From: an uncultured Mucispirillum sp.
GTDB taxonomy: Bacteria > Chrysiogenota > Deferribacteres > Deferribacterales > Mucispirillaceae
Length of the DNA: 41,795 nt
Reading direction: 5' to 3'
Assembly: GCA_944325215.1 (NCBI GenBank)
Contig: CALUZC010000023.1
Span: 1-41,795, forward strand
Below the pieces are notes generated by a model. It did no database searches. It had not been told where the DNA came from and saw nothing but the letters and a program-made list of their open reading frames with translations. Every line of letters starts with the position of its first letter. Position 1 is the stretch's first letter. The position numbers and the translations under genes were made by a program. Positions 1-9,718 of the stretch are shown here, one piece after another.

Positions 1-339
1 TTTTATTTAAAGAGATTTAACAACCACTTTTTTATTTACTACTTTTTTCGCAATCGTTTTTAGAATTTACTTATTTTGTATTATAATTCAATAAAAATAT
101 AACATGATATATAGAAATAATTAAATTATTAAGATTATTTATTGTTTTACTTTCAAATTTATATCAGTAAATTAATAAAATATTTTTATTTATATATAAC
201 TTTAATAATATTTGTATTTATAATAAGGTTTACAATATAAAATAATTTAAAATAGTTATATCTTATTATTATTTCTAATAAGTTTATAAAAACATAATAA
301 AACAAACAAAACTGCTTTAAATTATTTTGTTTTTATTTG
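1..339. other. AT-rich non-coding stretch
   Basis: This stretch is almost entirely A and T, with stop codons in every frame. I see no gene, RNA or repeat in it. It lies upstream of the first promoter and gene of the window and is probably an intergenic region that continues to the left. Confidence 0.6.
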
Positions 340-372
340 TTGACATTTATTTAAAATAAATATATATATAAT
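340..372 (+). promoter_or_regulatory. candidate sigma-70 promoter
   Basis: A perfect -35 box TTGACA lies at 340-345, followed after 17 bases by TATATA at 363-368. TATAAT at 367-372 is the alternative -10 box. The promoter points to the gene starting at 478, leaving a leader of about 100 bases. The region is so AT-rich that the -10 box alone would mean little; the exact -35 box carries the call. Confidence 0.5.
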
Positions 373-477
373 TTCCCATATTTAAATAATATGATTTAAA
401 TTATTACGATATGTTGTCTTGTGTTAATTACAGTTAAACACATATATTCATATCTGCTAGGTTTTAAGGAGTTTTTT

Positions 478-1227
478 ATGATGCAGAGTAACAAATATAT
501 TGGGCAAGGTTATGTAATAGATTATCTCTTACAATATTTTTTAAAAGACAAACAGCTTCAAGTTATTAGCATTGATAATCAAAATAACACAGGAAAACTT
601 AATTTTATTGTAAAAACATCAGATAATGGTAAATCACTTGGGGTTCATGTTACTATTAATTCTGATGACAGCAAAATGGCTGCTTTTGTTAAGCGTAAAG
701 CAGATATGCTTTTAGCTGCAGATAAAGCACTTTATTTACATATTAATCTTACACTTCATGAAAATGAAAAGCTTGATGAAAATCAGCTTATTTCTAATAT
801 ACTTGATAATTCATATATTGTTGTAAAAAATTCTATTAATGATGTGGACGATACTGTTGCATATGAAGTTTCTCCATACGGTATGCAAAAACAAGATTTA
901 ACTAGAATTATGTCATATATTACTGATTATAAAAATAATCTTAACGAAAGGGTTAAAAATATTGATGAACTTGAAGGTGACCCTTTGGAAGCTTCTATTG
1001 TGAGAATAAAAGGTAAACTTATTGTTGTAGAACTAGAAGGTGGTTCTACCCATGTTGGCGTAGTAGATTATGATGCTACAAATAAAGAAGCTATATTAGA
1101 AGAAATGAATAATGCAGAAACAAATATGTATGGCAGGCTTGAAAACAATATTAGAGTTTTAGTAAAAATGGAACCTAATAAAGAACCGGGAAGACCTGAT
1201 ATGGCAAGAATTATTGCTCTACGATAA
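478..1227 (+). CDS. hypothetical soluble protein, 249 aa
   Basis: I do not recognise this protein. It has no signal peptide or membrane segment and looks cytosolic, acidic and mixed alpha/beta. Its C-terminal third (about residues 165-249) has alternating hydrophobic residues, as in a small beta-rich domain (IVRIKGKLIVVELEGG). I chose the ATG at 478 because AAGGAG at 466-471 is well spaced for it. A GTG at 421 is in frame but has no ribosome binding site. A second ATG at 481 is nearly as well placed. The gene stands alone between its own promoter and a strong terminator, so it is probably expressed as a single unit. Coding is well supported; function is unknown. Confidence 0.75.
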   Translation: MMQSNKYIGQGYVIDYLLQYFLKDKQLQVISIDNQNNTGKLNFIVKTSDNGKSLGVHVTINSDDSKMAAFVKRKADMLLAADKALYLHINLTLHENEKLDENQLISNILDNSYIVVKNSINDVDDTVAYEVSPYGMQKQDLTRIMSYITDYKNNLNERVKNIDELEGDPLEASIVRIKGKLIVVELEGGSTHVGVVDYDATNKEAILEEMNNAETNMYGRLENNIRVLVKMEPNKEPGRPDMARIIALR

Positions 1228-1255
1228 ACACACACCCTTTTATTTAAATTATTTT

Positions 1256-1290
1256 AGGGCAGCTTTTTAAAGGCTGCCCTGTTTTATTTG
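1256..1290 (+). terminator. intrinsic terminator of the 478-1227 gene
   Basis: An 8-bp stem AGGGCAGC / GCTGCCCT (1256-1263 with 1273-1280) is followed by GTTTTATTT. It lies 28 bases after the stop codon on the plus strand. Confidence 0.8.
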
Positions 1291-1333
1291 TATTTTACAA
1301 TATCCCATATATAAATTATTATATTAATAAGTG

Positions 1334-1657
1334 TTAAGCAGCTTTAATAGACAGGCTGCCATTATTTTCTTCAATATTTATAACTACACCATATTGGGCA
1401 AAAAATAATTTCCAGCGTTTTAATTTCTGGCTTCCTGCCCCATAATATTCTTCATAGTGTATTCTTGCTATATTTGAGATGCTGTCAAAATTGCCATTTT
1501 CTTCATAACATTTTCTCGAAAGTTCTTCAAAATAAACTTTTTGAAATGTGCTGTTTGCAGGCACTGATATATTATTAAAACTTGATTTACTGTTACTGCT
1601 GTCTGCAATTGAGTTTGCAGGCTCTACTGTTGCAATATATGGTATAAACAGTTCCAT
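1334..1657 (-). CDS. hypothetical protein, 107 aa
   Basis: A small protein of unknown function. The start at 1657 is supported by a good ribosome binding site (GGAGG) just upstream on the minus strand. The first 35 residues are Ser/Asn-rich and look disordered. The rest contains helical, aromatic and charged segments (KVYFEELSRKCYEENG, KLKRWKLFFAQYG). There is no signal peptide. It stands alone, convergent with the upstream plus-strand gene. Size and ribosome binding site favour a real gene, but no homology is recognisable by eye. Confidence 0.55.
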   Translation of the reverse strand: MELFIPYIATVEPANSIADSSNSKSSFNNISVPANSTFQKVYFEELSRKCYEENGNFDSISNIARIHYEEYYGAGSQKLKRWKLFFAQYGVVINIEENNGSLSIKAA

Positions 1658-1658
1658 T

Positions 1659-1698
1659 TTATGCCTCCATGCATTAAATAGCTTATGCGTCCATGCAT
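1659..1698 (-). repeat. two 16-bp direct repeats over the leader of the 107-aa gene
   Basis: TTATGCCTCCATGCAT at 1659-1674 recurs as TTATGCGTCCATGCAT at 1683-1698: 15 of 16 bases match, with a 24-bp period. The first copy overlaps the ribosome binding site and start of the minus-strand gene ending at 1657. It is either a local duplication of the translation start region or a paired binding site. Confidence 0.6.
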
Positions 1699-1745
1699 AT
1701 TTCCTACTAATACATATATCGGCATTATTTAAAATATATTTAGCT

Positions 1746-2612
1746 TTATTTACTCATGCAGGTATAATTATCATCATGACCAAACCCAAAGCCTTGTGCT
1801 GTAAAGGTTACTTTTTTTGCACCTTCAAAATAATCAGCTTTTATATCAAGCTTCATTTCAGTTTCACCTTTACAGTCAAACTTACCTATTTTACCTAATA
1901 ACTGCACAAAACCAGTGCATTTCTGATTATTGCTGTGAAAGCATTCATACGAATAATAAAACCCATTAGCTGCCCCATTAGCACTATACCTGTAACCATT
2001 TTTTGCAGGCTTATCAATATCTACTGTAAAATAATATATCTCATTAATATCTTTAAAGTAATGGCTGGTGTCAGATATTTGCATGGTAATATTATCATCT
2101 ACATTTTTTTCACACTGGGCAGCATAATCTGTTGAGTTACCCATTACATTTATAACAGTTGCACCACCATTATCTGCCTGTAATTTAACCCTTGAAAATA
2201 CCTGCCCACTACATGCTGGCTTATATGTAAATGTTGACATGCAGTTATTAGATGGTAAACCAGTATGGCATGATGTTATAACTTCTAAATTATTTGACTG
2301 AGCAGAAACTACTTCAAAAATAGATGCCTGTTTTACAGATACTGGAGATAATGCACCATTTACAAGTGTTGTTGTTTTATTGGAAGTCAATTCCACTGTT
2401 GGAAATGTAGGGTTTGTAATATCATTGCCTGTAACATATATACCTGAGGCAGCCTTTTCCACTATATCACCTACAAGTATTGGTGAATTATAAAGACCAG
2501 AACCGAAATTATTGTTATTGTTATTGTTGCTGCTGTTATCACTGTTATTTGGCATCTCGCCACAGGATACTAAAAACAGCATAACAAAAACCATAAATAT
2601 CTTTTCTTTCAT
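1746..2612 (-). CDS. putative lipoprotein, 288 aa
   Basis: The N-terminus is a clear lipoprotein signal: a positive start, a hydrophobic run, then the lipobox LVSC at residues 14-17, with Cys17 the lipidated residue. Next comes an Asn/Ser-rich linker (about residues 22-37) that probably acts as a flexible tether. The body (40-288) is beta-rich with several cysteines (CHTG, CMST, CSGQ, CEKN, CFHS, CTGF, CKGE, CMSK), which suggests disulfides in the periplasm or at the cell surface. No family is recognised. The ribosome binding site is weak (GAGATG). The gene diverges from the msrAB gene at 2735. Confidence 0.7.
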   Translation of the reverse strand: MKEKIFMVFVMLFLVSCGEMPNNSDNSSNNNNNNNFGSGLYNSPILVGDIVEKAASGIYVTGNDITNPTFPTVELTSNKTTTLVNGALSPVSVKQASIFEVVSAQSNNLEVITSCHTGLPSNNCMSTFTYKPACSGQVFSRVKLQADNGGATVINVMGNSTDYAAQCEKNVDDNITMQISDTSHYFKDINEIYYFTVDIDKPAKNGYRYSANGAANGFYYSYECFHSNNQKCTGFVQLLGKIGKFDCKGETEMKLDIKADYFEGAKKVTFTAQGFGFGHDDNYTCMSK

Positions 2613-2734
2613 ATCATCTCAAAAATAATAATAATTACTATTATTATGTATAAATTATGTAGAATATTTCTAAATATATTTAACTAACCTTTCTAATAGT
2701 ATATAAAATATAAAAATAAAGCAAGGAGGTATTT

Positions 2735-3883
2735 ATGAAAAAGTTAATAATACTTAGTGCTGCTGTCCTTGTGGTTATTATTGCTGTTTTATTTAGTCAG
2801 AGAGAAACTATGGCAAAGAAAAATGAAATAATAAATACAAATATGCCTTCAAATGTAGCAGAATTACAAGCAAACGCACCTAAAGGATATAGTGAAATTT
2901 ACTTGGCAGGTGGCTGTTTTTGGGGTGTCGAAAAATACTTTTCTTTAATAAATGGTGTTGTTTCTACTGATGTAGGATATGCTAACGGTAATACTCCAAA
3001 CCCTACATATGAAGAAGTAGTGTATAATAATACAAATCATGCAGAAACAGTTCATATTGTTTATGATGAAAATATTGTAAGTCTGCCATTTATTTTAGAC
3101 ATGTATTATAAAATTATCGATCCTACTTCTGTGGATAAACAAGGTAATGACAGAGGCAGGCAGTATAGAACTGGCATATATTATGTAAATGACAGCCAAA
3201 AACAAATTGCTGAAAAATCATTGGCAGAGTTGGCAGCAAAATATAAAGGTGAAAAAATTGCAATAGAGCTTTTACCTATTACAAATTACTATAAGGCAGA
3301 AGAATATCACCAAAAATATCTTGAAAAACAGCCATTTGGTTACTGCCATATAGGACAGGATAAATTTGAAGAAGCCAAAAAAGCAGTTGATAGAGATTTG
3401 CAAAATGCACATATAAATACTAGTGCCAGCAATGAAAAAAAAGAATACAAGCAAATGTCAGATAGTGAATTAAAAGCAACATTAACTGACATGCAGTATA
3501 AAGTTACACAAAAAAATGGGACAGAGCCTCCCTTTAGAAATGAATACTGGGATAATAAAAGAAAAGGCATCTATGTAGATATAACTACTGGAGAACCACT
3601 TTTTTCATCAAAGGATAAATATGATTCTGGCTCTGGCTGGCCAAGCTTTACAAAGCCAATAGATGGCACTGATTTAACAGAAAATACTGATACAAGCCAT
3701 GGCATGATTAGAACAGAAGTAAGAAGTAAAGCTGGTGATGCTCATTTAGGTCATTTATTTAATGATGGTCCAAGAGATAAAGGTGGCATGCGTTACTGTA
3801 TTAACAGTGCATCTCTTAGGTTTATACCAAAAGAAGATATGGTAAAAGAAGGCTACGGCCATTTGATACATTTAGTAGACTAG
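2735..3883 (+). CDS. msrAB: bifunctional peptide-methionine sulfoxide reductase MsrA/MsrB, membrane-anchored
   Basis: It repairs oxidised methionine in proteins; the MsrA domain reduces the S-sulfoxide and the MsrB domain the R-sulfoxide. Residues 4-21 are a hydrophobic N-terminal segment, so the enzyme is exported or anchored facing the periplasm. The MsrA domain (about 54-215) has the catalytic motif GCFWG with Cys61 and a likely resolving Cys204 in GYCHIG. The MsrB domain (about 240-382) has the catalytic Cys355 in [11 protein letters not shown]. The usual MsrB zinc CxxC pairs are absent. The cysteine of the common GCGWPSF motif is Ser here (GSGWPSF, about 299-305), so MsrB recycling must differ from the two-Cys PilB type. 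A near-perfect ribosome binding site (AAGGAGGT) sets the start. It is a single gene with its own terminator. Confidence 0.95.
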   Translation: MKKLIILSAAVLVVIIAVLFSQRETMAKKNEIINTNMPSNVAELQANAPKGYSEIYLAGGCFWGVEKYFSLINGVVSTDVGYANGNTPNPTYEEVVYNNTNHAETVHIVYDENIVSLPFILDMYYKIIDPTSVDKQGNDRGRQYRTGIYYVNDSQKQIAEKSLAELAAKYKGEKIAIELLPITNYYKAEEYHQKYLEKQPFGYCHIGQDKFEEAKKAVDRDLQNAHINTSASNEKKEYKQMSDSELKATLTDMQYKVTQKNGTEPPFRNEYWDNKRKGIYVDITTGEPLFSSKDKYDSGSGWPSFTKPIDGTDLTENTDTSHGMIRTEVRSKAGDAHLGHLFNDGPRDKGGMRYCINSASLRFIPKEDMVKEGYGHLIHLVD

Positions 3884-3911
3884 TAGTATATTTCTCATAC
3901 CTCTTCTCAAA

Positions 3912-3949
3912 GCCCCTTTTATATATTATAAAAGGGGCACTTTATTTTA
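3912..3949 (+). terminator. intrinsic terminator between convergent genes
   Basis: A perfect 12-bp stem (GCCCCTTTTATA at 3912-3923 with its complement at 3927-3938) and a 3-base loop are followed by ACTTTATTTT. It ends msrAB and, by symmetry, may also stop minus-strand transcription from the chemoreceptor gene. Confidence 0.8.
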
Positions 3950-3963
3950 AGATATAATATATA

Positions 3964-5964
3964 TTATTCAACTTTAAACTGATTTAATATACTTTCAAGG
4001 CTTGAAGTTTTAGACTGTAAATGCTCTATTGTGCTTGCAACCTCTGTAATAGCAATATTTGATTCTGATATACTTGCATTAATACTGCTGGCATTTGATG
4101 TTACATCTTGAATGGAAGCATTTTGCTCATCAACCATTGTGGTAATATTAACAATGTCATTATTAGCATTATTAATACCTTCTACAACATCTTTAAAGCC
4201 TGATAATGTTTTTTCCACTTTATTTGAGCCAGAGTCAATGGATTTTGATGTGGTTTCCATATTTTTTGCAGCACTCTCACTTTCCTGTTGGAAAGATGTG
4301 ATAATAGTAGATATTTCATTAGTGGCAGTAGATGTTCTTTCTGCTAATTTTCTAACCTCATCTGCAACTACTGCAAACCCACGTCCAGCCTCCCCTGCAC
4401 GAGCTGCCTCAATTGCTGCATTTAATGCAAGCAGATTGGTTTGGTCTGCAATATCATTAATAACCGTTAAAATTCTACCAATATCTTCAGAACTTTCAGC
4501 AAGTGTTGTAATAGTTTTTGCAAGGTTATTTGTATTTTCACTAATTAACTTCATTTCCCGCCTAATACTTGCAAGAGATACTGCTCCATCTTGAGTTAAA
4601 CTTGTAGTATTTTGCAGCCTGCTAGAACTTTGTGTTAAACTACTTGATACCTGCTCACTAAGTGAAGATAAGTTTATCATATTCATAGAAATATCTGCCA
4701 TTTGGTCAGTTTGCGAACTAAATGTGGACTGCAATTCTTCTGCCACTGAAGCAAGCTGATTACTACCAGATGTTACTTCATGAGATACCTGCTGCACTTC
4801 TTTTATAATGTGCTGAACATTACTGATAAATGTATTAATATAACCTGCTAAAAGTCCAAACTCATCTTTTGTTTTAGCATCAACTCTTTTTGTTAAATCC
4901 CCATCTCCCTCTGTTAAATTTTTAATTAAGAATATAAATTTATTTAATGGACGGACAATATCAATAATCATAAATAAAACAATAGCAAGTGCTACAAAAG
5001 AGCCAACAATCATTGATATAAATATTAAAACAAATATCCTATTAGATGTTTCTACAATACTTTTACTAGCACTTACCATTAAGTTTGATGCCATTGAATT
5101 AATTGAGTTTATGTATTCCTTTACAATACCAGATGCTGAATCCTCATCACTTTTTGCTTTATTCATTAAATTAATTTCATTATATATTTCTATAATCAAT
5201 TTATTCATTTTATTTGTTTCATCAAGGGCTTTTCTGGCAAGTTCCTTTGTAGCTGCTACTTTAGTAGAATTATGCAGCTTTTCAACTGTATTTCTAATAG
5301 ATGTAATATCTTTAATAACTTTATCTTTACTTGATGCATCTGATGTATAAATACTTTTATTTACTTCAGTTATTGTGTTTTTCATACCATCAATAACACT
5401 TACCATATCTTGAACACGCTTAATTCGTCTTTCAATTTCAGGATTTGCTGAAGTTAATATGTTGTTATAAATAGAATCTAGGAAATTGTTTGATGCTAAA
5501 ACAAATGAATTAAGGCTTTTATTTAATTGATTTTGAACATTATTTAACTGTGCCTGCTGTTTCACAAGAGATACGGAAGCACTATTAAAAATCTTAAGCT
5601 GTGTTTCAAAATCAGCCAGTATTAAAGCAATCATCTCAGCCCTAACATCATCAGAAACAAATGTTTTTAGCTCATTAAAGTGGTCTGTTAAAGCATTTAA
5701 CTGCAGCTCATATTCTTTAACCTTCTCTTCTACAGGGCTAATCATTGCCTCATTAAAAAGGTCTGATGAAATAGAAAAGTCATTATTGAGTATAATTGCC
5801 TGATTTATAATCGGTGCATAATATTCTTCACTTTCTTTTGCTGCACTTTGAAGCATATATATACCGATAATAGAAATAAAGGCTAAAAAAGATGTTGAGA
5901 TTACCAATGCTGTTGCATTAATAATAATCTTAGTTTTTAGTTTTAAATTTGATAGCCTATTCAT
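3964..5964 (-). CDS. methyl-accepting chemotaxis protein, 666 aa
   Basis: An inner-membrane chemoreceptor that passes a periplasmic signal to CheA/CheW and so steers the flagella. Residues 13-37 form the first membrane helix. Residues 38-308 are a large all-helical periplasmic sensor of the four-helix-bundle or double-bundle (HBM-like) type; its ligand is not evident. Residues 310-334 are the second membrane helix, and 336-388 the HAMP domain. The C-terminal signalling domain carries the invariant hairpin ([19 protein letters not shown], then [18 protein letters not shown]). No CheR-binding pentapeptide is visible at the end. I chose the start at 5964 because GAGGGGGTG lies just upstream; an in-frame ATG at 5979 would overlap that site. 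No che genes lie nearby, so it is an orphan receptor. Confidence 0.95.
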   Translation of the reverse strand: MNRLSNLKLKTKIIINATALVISTSFLAFISIIGIYMLQSAAKESEEYYAPIINQAIILNNDFSISSDLFNEAMISPVEEKVKEYELQLNALTDHFNELKTFVSDDVRAEMIALILADFETQLKIFNSASVSLVKQQAQLNNVQNQLNKSLNSFVLASNNFLDSIYNNILTSANPEIERRIKRVQDMVSVIDGMKNTITEVNKSIYTSDASSKDKVIKDITSIRNTVEKLHNSTKVAATKELARKALDETNKMNKLIIEIYNEINLMNKAKSDEDSASGIVKEYINSINSMASNLMVSASKSIVETSNRIFVLIFISMIVGSFVALAIVLFMIIDIVRPLNKFIFLIKNLTEGDGDLTKRVDAKTKDEFGLLAGYINTFISNVQHIIKEVQQVSHEVTSGSNQLASVAEELQSTFSSQTDQMADISMNMINLSSLSEQVSSSLTQSSSRLQNTTSLTQDGAVSLASIRREMKLISENTNNLAKTITTLAESSEDIGRILTVINDIADQTNLLALNAAIEAARAGEAGRGFAVVADEVRKLAERTSTATNEISTIITSFQQESESAAKNMETTSKSIDSGSNKVEKTLSGFKDVVEGINNANNDIVNITTMVDEQNASIQDVTSNASSINASISESNIAITEVASTIEHLQSKTSSLESILNQFKVE

Positions 5965-6004
5965 TAAACACCCCCTCATGATAATGGAATGGCTGTAAAC
6001 TAAA

Positions 6005-6409
6005 TTAAAACTCTACCTTAAAACCACTATCAGAATCAGATAATATTCCTCGTTCTATATCTATATAAAACACTCTAACTTCACTATCATCTTGAGATTT
6101 ATTCTTATAAAATTTTTCCATTATATCAGAATTTTCTCTCACATGGGCAATTAACTCTTTATCTGTTTCAAAAACTGCTTTTCCAGTAATGCGAATCCAC
6201 CTGCTTAAAGTAACTGCACATAATTCTACATTATTATCATGCATTAATTCTTTATATACAAGCTTATCTTTTGTAACTGCAAACCACAACTTATTAAGAT
6301 AAATACCCAGCACAATCATAGGGCGAATTTTTGGCAAGCCATCTTCCCCTACATTTGCAAGCATTAATACAGGGTTATGCTCTAAAAAATCTCTAGCTTC
6401 ATTATTCAC
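6005..6409 (-). CDS. pyridoxamine 5'-phosphate oxidase (PPOX) family protein, 134 aa
   Basis: A small split-barrel protein of the PPOX / general stress family, which usually binds FMN, F420 or haem. Visible family features are the N-terminal pattern [24 protein letters not shown] (about 8-31, quoted across two strands of the barrel), the middle segment [15 protein letters not shown] and the strand [12 protein letters not shown]. Length is normal for the short family members. The start is GTG at 6409, with CGGAG eight bases upstream. It lies between two chemoreceptor genes on the same strand, but gaps of 40 bp (to the receptor downstream) and 175 bp (to the receptor upstream) argue against tight coupling. 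The substrate cannot be assigned. Confidence 0.85.
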   Translation of the reverse strand: MNNEARDFLEHNPVLMLANVGEDGLPKIRPMIVLGIYLNKLWFAVTKDKLVYKELMHDNNVELCAVTLSRWIRITGKAVFETDKELIAHVRENSDIMEKFYKNKSQDDSEVRVFYIDIERGILSDSDSGFKVEF

Positions 6410-6547
6410 TTGAAATACTCCGTAATATTATAAGATTTTATATTTTAGACAACTGTCTAAAACTTATAACCAATTATAATACTAAAAGTAGTATTCTTTC
6501 AAGCCTAATTTTATTTTTGATATACTTTAATATATTATTTGAAACTA

Positions 6548-6574
6548 CCTGTATTAGTTTAAAACTAATACAGG
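6548..6574 (-). terminator. hairpin downstream of the NIT chemoreceptor
   Basis: A near-perfect palindrome pairs CCTGTATTAGTTT (6548-6560) with its complement at 6562-6574, just after the receptor stop codon. The following minus-strand bases (TAGTTTCAAA) are only modestly T-rich, so it may terminate weakly or act mainly as a 3' stabilising hairpin. Confidence 0.6.
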
Positions 6575-6584
6575 CTTTATAAGA

Positions 6585-8630
6585 TTAATCTAATTTAAAT
6601 ACTGATAATGCATTTTTAAGCTGTGTAACGTGGTTTTCAATTTCATCTGCATATGAATGCATACTTGCCATTTGATTAGCAATTTCTGTAATAGCTCCAT
6701 TGATTTGCCCAAGTCCTTCTATCATCTCTTTAGACTTGCTATCGATATTTTTTGAGCTTGTCATAGAATTTTCTGCCACATTAGCTACTTCTTTCATACT
6801 TTCTGTTAAATCAGTAGCTGTTCTTCTAACAACATCTGCAGTTTCAACCATTTTATATATTTCTTCAGAATTTGCAGTAATCGTTTTACTAGCCTTTACG
6901 ATACCCTGTAAAACACCATTTATAGTATTATTTATCTGCCCTAAAGAATCTTGAGTTTTTTCTGCTAACTTTCTAACTTCATCTGCAACCACTGCAAACC
7001 CTCTACCATGCTCCCCTGCACGAGCTGCCTCAATAGCTGCATTTAAGGCCAGTAAGTTTGTTTGGTCTGCAATTTCAGATATTACAGTTAATACATTTTT
7101 AATATCTTCTGCTTCACGTACAAGCTCATTAATATCACTTGCAATATCTTCTTCTGCTTTACTTTCTTTTTCAACTTCTTGGCTTAATTCAACAATAAGA
7201 CGCTGCATAGTTTCAAGTTCATTATGTGCTTCATTCATTAAATCCATTGTTTTTTGTGATTCAGAAATATTATCTTCTGATATACCACCAATTTCAGAAC
7301 CTATTGCAATATTACTATGGGCTAAGTGTTCACTGCTTGAAAGTGTAGATGTAACACTATTTGATGCCTCAACAAGCTTAACTGCAATACGCATATTTGC
7401 TTCGCTTTGGTTTTGAAGCTGAAACATAATATCTTTAATAGATGCTACAAAAAGATTAATAGATGTAGCAATTTTACCAATTTCATCTCTTGATTCTAAA
7501 TCAATTTCTCTTGATAAATCTTTATCTATTGCAAGCTCTGATAAATATTTTTTAATTTTATCTATTCTAAGAATTAAGTCTGAAGCAATAATAATTGCAA
7601 ATATAATATTAAAAATCATTCCAAGAAAAAAGAATGCAATAATATACGTAAGTTTTAATTTAGCATTTGCAATATTAGCATGGAGTATTTCATTTACAAG
7701 TTCTGCAATAACTATCTCAGTAATCTGCAGGTTATCAATATGCGTAGTAATATCTGTAAACCACTGGTCTGCTGTAATATTAAATGTTCCACCTATAATA
7801 TTATCTATAATATCTTTCCTATGTTGAGCAATTAATGCAGTAGAATCTTGCATTGTAACTTCATAATTCTCAATGATTTCTTTTACTTTTGGGTGATGTT
7901 TTGGAAGCTGACCAAAAAATGACTGCAAATATACATCTTGTTTTGCAATTACTGATATAAATGCCCTAAAAGCATCTTCATTTAAATCTTTAGAACGAAG
8001 TATAACATTACCATTTGCCCTTTCAAGCCCAGCATTTTCTTTGGCATACATAAAACTTGTATAACCACTTAGTATTTTAGTAATATTATTATCAGGGCTA
8101 ATATTTGATGCAATAAGAACAGAATCTATTAATGTAGAAATAGTTTTTGTGTAATATGCAATAACATCTTTACTAGTTAACTGGAAAGCATCAGCTTTCT
8201 GCCTAATAGCTGGCAATTCATTAAGAAGCTTTTCTGCATCTTCAATTTGTTTAACATAGGCAGTGTCATATTTTTTTATATTATTTCTATGTAAAACATC
8301 TTTAAATTGAACAATAATACTATCTGTATTTGCACGCTGTTCATCAATTTGAAGTTTTGAATCTGGAGAACGGTCTGCCATATAACCTGCTGTGCGGCCA
8401 CGCTCAATTTGTAACTGGTGAGAAACATTTGATACTTCAATAGATAATTCTATCATACCAGTTAATGCAGTATTGGCACTTAAATAATTATTTGTATCAT
8501 AAAAAATAAATGAGAAAAATGCAATTATACCAATCGCAGGTAAAAAAAACAGAAGAAATATCTTAACCTTAATACTAATACTACGGACAAGTGAGAAAAA
8601 CCAACCAAATAACATTTGAAATATTTTCAT
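6585..8630 (-). CDS. NIT-domain methyl-accepting chemotaxis protein, 681 aa
   Basis: A chemoreceptor whose periplasmic part matches the nitrate/nitrite-sensing NIT domain. The architecture is: membrane helix 22-43; NIT domain about 50-320; membrane helix 328-350; HAMP 351-403; signalling domain to the end with the conserved hairpin (about 519-560, [19 protein letters not shown]). The NIT signatures are [14 protein letters not shown] (ERG at 76-78) and [15 protein letters not shown] (194-208), both with the arginines that the family uses around its anion pocket. The role is probably movement toward or away from nitrate or nitrite, or a related anion. The ribosome binding site AGGAGGGC places the start at 8630. 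Nearby lie a broken duplicate of its 5' end and a second NIT-like sensor. Confidence 0.93.
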   Translation of the reverse strand: MKIFQMLFGWFFSLVRSISIKVKIFLLFFLPAIGIIAFFSFIFYDTNNYLSANTALTGMIELSIEVSNVSHQLQIERGRTAGYMADRSPDSKLQIDEQRANTDSIIVQFKDVLHRNNIKKYDTAYVKQIEDAEKLLNELPAIRQKADAFQLTSKDVIAYYTKTISTLIDSVLIASNISPDNNITKILSGYTSFMYAKENAGLERANGNVILRSKDLNEDAFRAFISVIAKQDVYLQSFFGQLPKHHPKVKEIIENYEVTMQDSTALIAQHRKDIIDNIIGGTFNITADQWFTDITTHIDNLQITEIVIAELVNEILHANIANAKLKLTYIIAFFFLGMIFNIIFAIIIASDLILRIDKIKKYLSELAIDKDLSREIDLESRDEIGKIATSINLFVASIKDIMFQLQNQSEANMRIAVKLVEASNSVTSTLSSSEHLAHSNIAIGSEIGGISEDNISESQKTMDLMNEAHNELETMQRLIVELSQEVEKESKAEEDIASDINELVREAEDIKNVLTVISEIADQTNLLALNAAIEAARAGEHGRGFAVVADEVRKLAEKTQDSLGQINNTINGVLQGIVKASKTITANSEEIYKMVETADVVRRTATDLTESMKEVANVAENSMTSSKNIDSKSKEMIEGLGQINGAITEIANQMASMHSYADEIENHVTQLKNALSVFKLD

Positions 8631-8643
8631 ATGCCCTCCTATA

Positions 8644-8665
8644 CTTTACTAGGACTTTACTAGGA
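8644..8665 (-). repeat. perfect 11-bp tandem repeat in the receptor leader
   Basis: CTTTACTAGGA occurs twice in direct succession (8644-8654 and 8655-8665) between the promoter region and the ribosome binding site of the NIT chemoreceptor. The second upstream copy near 9265 lacks it. It could arise by slippage or be a paired protein-binding site. Confidence 0.6.
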
Positions 8666-8725
8666 TATAATAACATATTTTTAAAATATGTCTATACATT
8701 TTTTATTTTATAAAATTGTTTTATT
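8666..8725 (-). promoter_or_regulatory. receptor promoter region with a 19-bp palindrome
   Basis: The minus strand shows TAGACA, a 17-base spacer and ATTATA, a plausible promoter for the NIT receptor. The spacer is covered by a perfect 19-bp palindrome (8673-8691, half-site ACATATTTT with one central base), placed like a repressor or activator operator. The same region recurs at 9284-9343 with 54 of 60 bases identical and no gaps, but there the palindrome is broken. Confidence 0.5.
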
Positions 8726-8954
8726 AAATAATAAATCAATTTTTACTTTTATATTAATAAGTTAAAAGTATATTTTTTATTTAAAGCATATATTTTCAAT
8801 TATTTTCTCTTATATTTGTCAAGTTTTAGTTTACTTTTACAACACCTTATTAATACATAGTTAAATTAATTATAAATAAAAAATTAATTATTACATTCCA
8901 CTATATATCAAATGGTTTACAATAAACTTTTCAAATATCAATTAAAAAATAATA

Positions 8955-9260
8955 TTATATAAAAGCATATCTTAAAGCATACATACTGCTGTAATTTGTA
9001 TGAACTGCAACTTTTTTATATGCTAAAAAAATATGTTTTATATAAATTTTATACTTAATAAAACTTATAAATCTTATTTTTAAATGAAAAAAAGCATGTG
9101 CAAAATAAATATTACTACAATTAATATGATTATTTAATTTTTCTAATATATGGACAATAATATTACTATATATTGATATTAAACATAATACTTTATTTTG
9201 AATACATAATAAACGGACAATAGAAAAAAACCTGCTCAATACTTTGTTACAGAATTTCAT
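8955..9260 (-). pseudogene. decayed 5' end of a NIT-chemoreceptor duplicate
   Basis: A 101-codon open frame with a good ribosome binding site (AGGGGG). Its first 25 residues resemble the N-terminus of the neighbouring NIT receptor: both start MK, share FFSxVR at residues 11-16, and have Ile20 and Lys at about 22-23 before a hydrophobic stretch. After about residue 40 the sequence is basic, Ile/Tyr/Asn-rich and typical of translated AT-rich non-coding DNA. Its upstream region is a copy of the receptor's upstream region. I read it as the remnant of a tandem duplication whose sensor and signalling parts are gone. A short functional membrane peptide is possible but less likely. Confidence 0.55.
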
Positions 9261-9283
9261 AGAGCCCCCTAAACCTAATAAAC

Positions 9284-9343
9284 TATAATAACATATTAAA
9301 AAAAAATGTCTATACCTTTTTTATTTTATAAAAATGTTTTATT
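9284..9343 (-). repeat. duplicated upstream region of the NIT receptor
   Basis: Bases 9284-9343 match 8666-8725 at 54 of 60 positions without gaps. The similarity continues more weakly upstream: the motif TATATTTGT(C/T)AAGTTTT lies at about 8811 and 9431, almost the same offset. It is evidence of a tandem duplication of promoter plus gene start. Confidence 0.8.
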
Positions 9344-9718
9344 TTTATAACATCAAAAATTAACTTGTATATAAATATGTTACACATGTATATGAATATA
9401 TTTATTTACATTTTGATTTAACTATGCCTTTATATTTGTTAAGTTTTTAAAATTTAGTATGTTTAAAATTTTTATGGTTAGTAAAATATTTTAGAGTTTA
9501 TATATTATATTAGATATCATCTTAAAAATTATAAGTTAAATGCATAAAATGACTAACAAGAATTAAAAAGATTAATTTGTTCCATTAATATACATGCTAA
9601 ACATTTATTATAATCACTTTTATATAGCTGTTTTGTAGTATTTATATAATAAGATAATTAATATAAAAGCATATATTAAAATTTTAAAGTTTGCTATTCT
9701 ATCTATAATCTAAACTAT
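9344..9718. other. AT-rich non-coding gap
   Basis: No open frame or RNA gene is visible here beyond the weak continuation of the duplicated upstream region to about 9450. It is probably scar DNA left by decay of the receptor duplicate. Confidence 0.5.

Noticed and set aside
1-339. Replication origin, suggested by extreme AT content
   Set aside because: No DnaA-box cluster, dnaA, dnaN or other origin-linked gene is visible.
1548-1898. Plus-strand 116-codon frame
   Set aside because: It overlaps two minus-strand genes that have better starts and signal features; its composition is that of an antisense frame.
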